From assembly GCA_019264505.1 (NCBI GenBank), contig JAHUZY010000335.1, forward strand, positions 1-14,872: a DNA stretch of 14,872 bases. Direction: 5' to 3'. Positions 12,832-14,872 of this stretch are shown in pieces. How positions within the stretch are numbered: the first letter of the stretch is position 1; each line of letters begins with the position of its first letter. The position numbers were made by a program, and so were the translations under genes. Below the pieces are notes generated by a model, which saw only the letters and a list, made by a program, of their open reading frames with translations, had not been told where the DNA came from and made no database searches. This DNA comes from Phenylobacterium sp. (GTDB taxonomy: Bacteria > Pseudomonadota > Alphaproteobacteria > Caulobacterales > Caulobacteraceae).

Positions 12832-13920
12832 ATGGCCGCCGACGGATTTGCCCCCCTCGCCTTCACCCCGCAGGTGGAAGCCGAAACCCAGGCCCTTTGG
12901 GAGCGGGTGAAGAAGCACGTCACGCCCATGGAGTGGCGCCTCCAGGCGCCGCTGATCTCGGAGATCAACCGCATCAAGCGGGAGAAGAACGCGGTCATCC
13001 TGGCCCACAACTATATGACGCCCGAGATCTTCCACGGGGTTGGCGACTATGTGGGCGACAGCCTGGGCCTGGCCAAGGAGGCCGCCCGGTCCGACGCGGC
13101 CATCATCATCCAGGCCGGCGTGCACTTCATGGCCGAGACCTCGAAGATCCTGTCGCCGGACAAGCGCGTCCTGATCCCCGACCTGCGCGCCGGCTGCAGC
13201 CTGGCCTCATCGATCACCGGTGATGATGTCCGGCTGATCAAGGCCCGCTATCCCGGCATTCCGGTGGTCACCTATGTGAACACCACGGCCGATGTGAAGG
13301 CCGAGACCGATGTCTGCTGCACCAGCGCCAACGCCGTCCAGGTGGTCGAGCATGTGGCCAGGGAATGGGGCGTCGACCGCGTCATCCTGATCCCCGACGA
13401 GTTCCTGGCGCGCAATGTGGCCCGCCAGACCGACATCAAGATCATCGCCTGGCAGGGCCGTTGCGAAGTGCATGAGCGCTTTGAGGCCAAGGACATCCTG
13501 GAGATGAAGGCCGCCTATCCGGGGGCCCAGGTCCTGGCCCACCCCGAATGCCCCGCCGAGGTGCTGGAGGTCTCCGATTTCGCCGGCTCGACGGCGGCGA
13601 TGAACGACTATGTGCTGAGCAAGAAGCCCAAGCAGGTGATCCTGGTCACCGAATGCTCCATGGCCGACAATGTGGCGGTGGACGCGGTGGACACCGAGTT
13701 CCTGCGGCCCTGCAACCTCTGCCCGCACATGAAGCGGATCAGCCTGGAGAACATCTACGAGGCCCTGATCAAGGAGCAGTACGAGGTGTTCGTCGATCCG
13801 GTGATCGCCGACCGCGCCCGTCTGGCGGTGCAGCGGATGATCGACCTGCCGCCCCCGGCGGTTCCGGCCCGCTATGACCTGGTCAAGGCCCGCCACCATG
13901 TGGATGTGGAGCTGATCTGA
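12832..13920 (+). CDS. nadA: Quinolinate synthase NadA
   Basis: This 362-residue cytoplasmic [4Fe-4S] enzyme condenses iminoaspartate with dihydroxyacetone phosphate to quinolinate, the second step of de novo NAD synthesis. Family blocks are [13 protein letters not shown] (54-66), GDSLGLA (75-81), [11 protein letters not shown] (97-107), [10 protein letters not shown] (116-125), [12 protein letters not shown] (147-158) and WQGRCEVHE (207-215). Cluster ligands are expected at Cys122, Cys211 and Cys297 (PCNLCPHMK). The start is ATG 12832, five bases after AAGGAGG. The frame stays open upstream to a TTG at 12745, but that codon lies inside a palindromic operator and the added 29 residues are not NadA-like. 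The nadB start overlaps the stop by one base (TGATG), indicating one operon. Confidence 0.96.
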   Translation: MAADGFAPLAFTPQVEAETQALWERVKKHVTPMEWRLQAPLISEINRIKREKNAVILAHNYMTPEIFHGVGDYVGDSLGLAKEAARSDAAIIIQAGVHFMAETSKILSPDKRVLIPDLRAGCSLASSITGDDVRLIKARYPGIPVVTYVNTTADVKAETDVCCTSANAVQVVEHVAREWGVDRVILIPDEFLARNVARQTDIKIIAWQGRCEVHERFEAKDILEMKAAYPGAQVLAHPECPAEVLEVSDFAGSTAAMNDYVLSKKPKQVILVTECSMADNVAVDAVDTEFLRPCNLCPHMKRISLENIYEALIKEQYEVFVDPVIADRARLAVQRMIDLPPPAVPARYDLVKARHHVDVELI

Positions 13921-14872
13921 TGGCCCATCGCACCCAGCACGACGGCGTCCTGGTCGTCGGTGCGGGTCTGGCGGGGCTGTCGGCCGCCCTGGCCGCCGCG
14001 CCGCGCAAGGTCATGGTCCTGACCGGCGCCCCCCTGAACAAGGGCTGTTCGTCAGCCTGGGCGCAGGGCGGCATGGCCGCGGCCCTGTCGGACGAGGACG
14101 ACGCGGCCCTGCATGCGGCCGACACCGTGGCGGCCGGCGCTGGCCTTGTGAATCCCGAGCGCGCCGCCCTGCTGGCCCGGGAGGGCGCGGCGGCGGTGCG
14201 ACATCTGGCCGAACTGGGCGCGCCCTTCGACCGGGACGCCGCCGGCGGCTTTTCACTCAGCCTCGAGGCGGCCCACAGCCGCGCCCGGGTGGCCCGGGTC
14301 AAGGGCGACCAGGCCGGTCGGGCCATCATGGCTGCAGTCACCGCCGCAGCCCTGGCGCAGCGCCATATCGAGGTGCGCTCGGGCCTGCGCCTGCGCGGCC
14401 TGCTGCAGGACGCCGAAGGCCAGGTCCGCGGCGTGATCGTCGAACAGGGCGGCCAACTGCACGAGATCACCGCCCCGGCCGTGATCCTGGCCACCGGCGG
14501 CATCGGCGGCCTCTATGCCGTCACCACCACCCCGCCACAGCTGCGGGGCGAGGGCCTGGGCCTGGCCGCCCGGGCGGGCGCCCTGATCGCTGATCCGGAA
14601 TTCGTGCAGTTCCACCCCACGGCGATCGATATCGGCCGCGACCCCGCGCCCCTGGCCACCGAGGCCCTGCGGGGCGAAGGCGCCCTGCTGATCAACGCCT
14701 CGGGCGAGGCCTTCATGGCCAACTATCATCCGGCCGCCGAACTGGCGCCCCGGGATGTGGTGGCCCGAGCCATCCACGCCGAGCGCGCCGCCGGCCGCGG
14801 CGCCTATCTGGACGCCCGCGCCGCCGTGGGCGAGCATTTCCCCGAGGCCTTCCCCGCCGTGTTCGCCGCCTG
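13920..14872 (+). CDS. nadB: L-aspartate oxidase NadB, 3' truncated by the window end
   Basis: About 317 residues are present and the frame is still open at the last base. NadB is an FAD enzyme that oxidises L-aspartate to iminoaspartate, the substrate of NadA. The N-terminal FAD fold is LVVGAGLAGLSAAL (11-24). Residues 43-54 (CSSAWAQGGMAA) match the succinate dehydrogenase/aspartate oxidase flavoprotein pattern, and EAAHSRARVARVKGDQAGRA (116-135) lies in the conserved substrate/FAD region. Further on come ILATGGIGGLY, EFVQFHPTAID and TEALRGEGALLIN, all diagnostic of NadB. The ATG overlaps the nadA stop (TGATG). A nadC gene is the expected next gene but is outside the window. Confidence 0.95.
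   Translation, partial: MAHRTQHDGVLVVGAGLAGLSAALAAAPRKVMVLTGAPLNKGCSSAWAQGGMAAALSDEDDAALHAADTVAAGAGLVNPERAALLAREGAAAVRHLAELGAPFDRDAAGGFSLSLEAAHSRARVARVKGDQAGRAIMAAVTAAALAQRHIEVRSGLRLRGLLQDAEGQVRGVIVEQGGQLHEITAPAVILATGGIGGLYAVTTTPPQLRGEGLGLAARAGALIADPEFVQFHPTAIDIGRDPAPLATEALRGEGALLINASGEAFMANYHPAAELAPRDVVARAIHAERAAGRGAYLDARAAVGEHFPEAFPAVFAA

Overview
The window looks like chromosomal DNA from a GC-rich alphaproteobacterium, most plausibly a member of Caulobacteraceae (Caulobacter or Phenylobacterium type). This is an inference from the very high GC content, GTG/TTG starts, tightly overlapping genes, a split pseudaminic acid gene set resembling the flm/neuB genes of Caulobacter, a nadA-nadB operon, and REP-like GC palindromes. 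I see no rRNA, tRNA, CRISPR array, insertion sequence or prophage. No stretch longer than about 200 bases lacks a gene.

Layout. (1) 1-848: the 3' part of an ELM1-family protein, followed by class I fructose-1,6-bisphosphatase (903-1895). (2) 1999-7196: six same-strand genes encoding a PhyH-type 2-oxoglutarate oxygenase, a TylF-type O-methyltransferase, a PseF/FlmC-like cytidylyltransferase, a PseG hydrolase, an unrecognised FAD oxidoreductase and a PseH-like N-acetyltransferase. Several are translationally coupled (ATGA or TGATG junctions). (3) 7193-8551, minus strand: pseudaminic acid synthase PseI, which converges on pseH so that both stop codons share one CTAG, and upstream of it a small glycine-zipper membrane protein. 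(4) 8629-10958: thioredoxin reductase and a divergent MurA-like enolpyruvyl transferase. (5) 11007-12630: a YhbS-like acetyltransferase converging on a SleB-type cell-wall hydrolase lipoprotein. (6) 12694-14872: a regulatory region followed by nadA and the 5' part of nadB.

How the genes fit together. Region 2/3 carries the acetylation, UDP-removal, PEP-condensation and CMP-activation steps for pseudaminic acid (PseH, PseG, PseI, PseF). The first two enzymes (PseB, PseC) are not in the window. The oxygenase, methyltransferase and FAD oxidoreductase that share the operon suggest a further tailored nonulosonic acid, probably for flagellin. That is the best candidate here for an incompletely described pathway. 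Region 6 encodes the first two steps of de novo NAD synthesis behind two matching palindromes (ATGCTC-N5-GAGCAT), which look like operators, with a terminator-like hairpin between them. Other points of interest are a MurA paralogue lacking several substrate-contact residues, and a REP-like palindrome inside the coding sequence of the FAD oxidoreductase.
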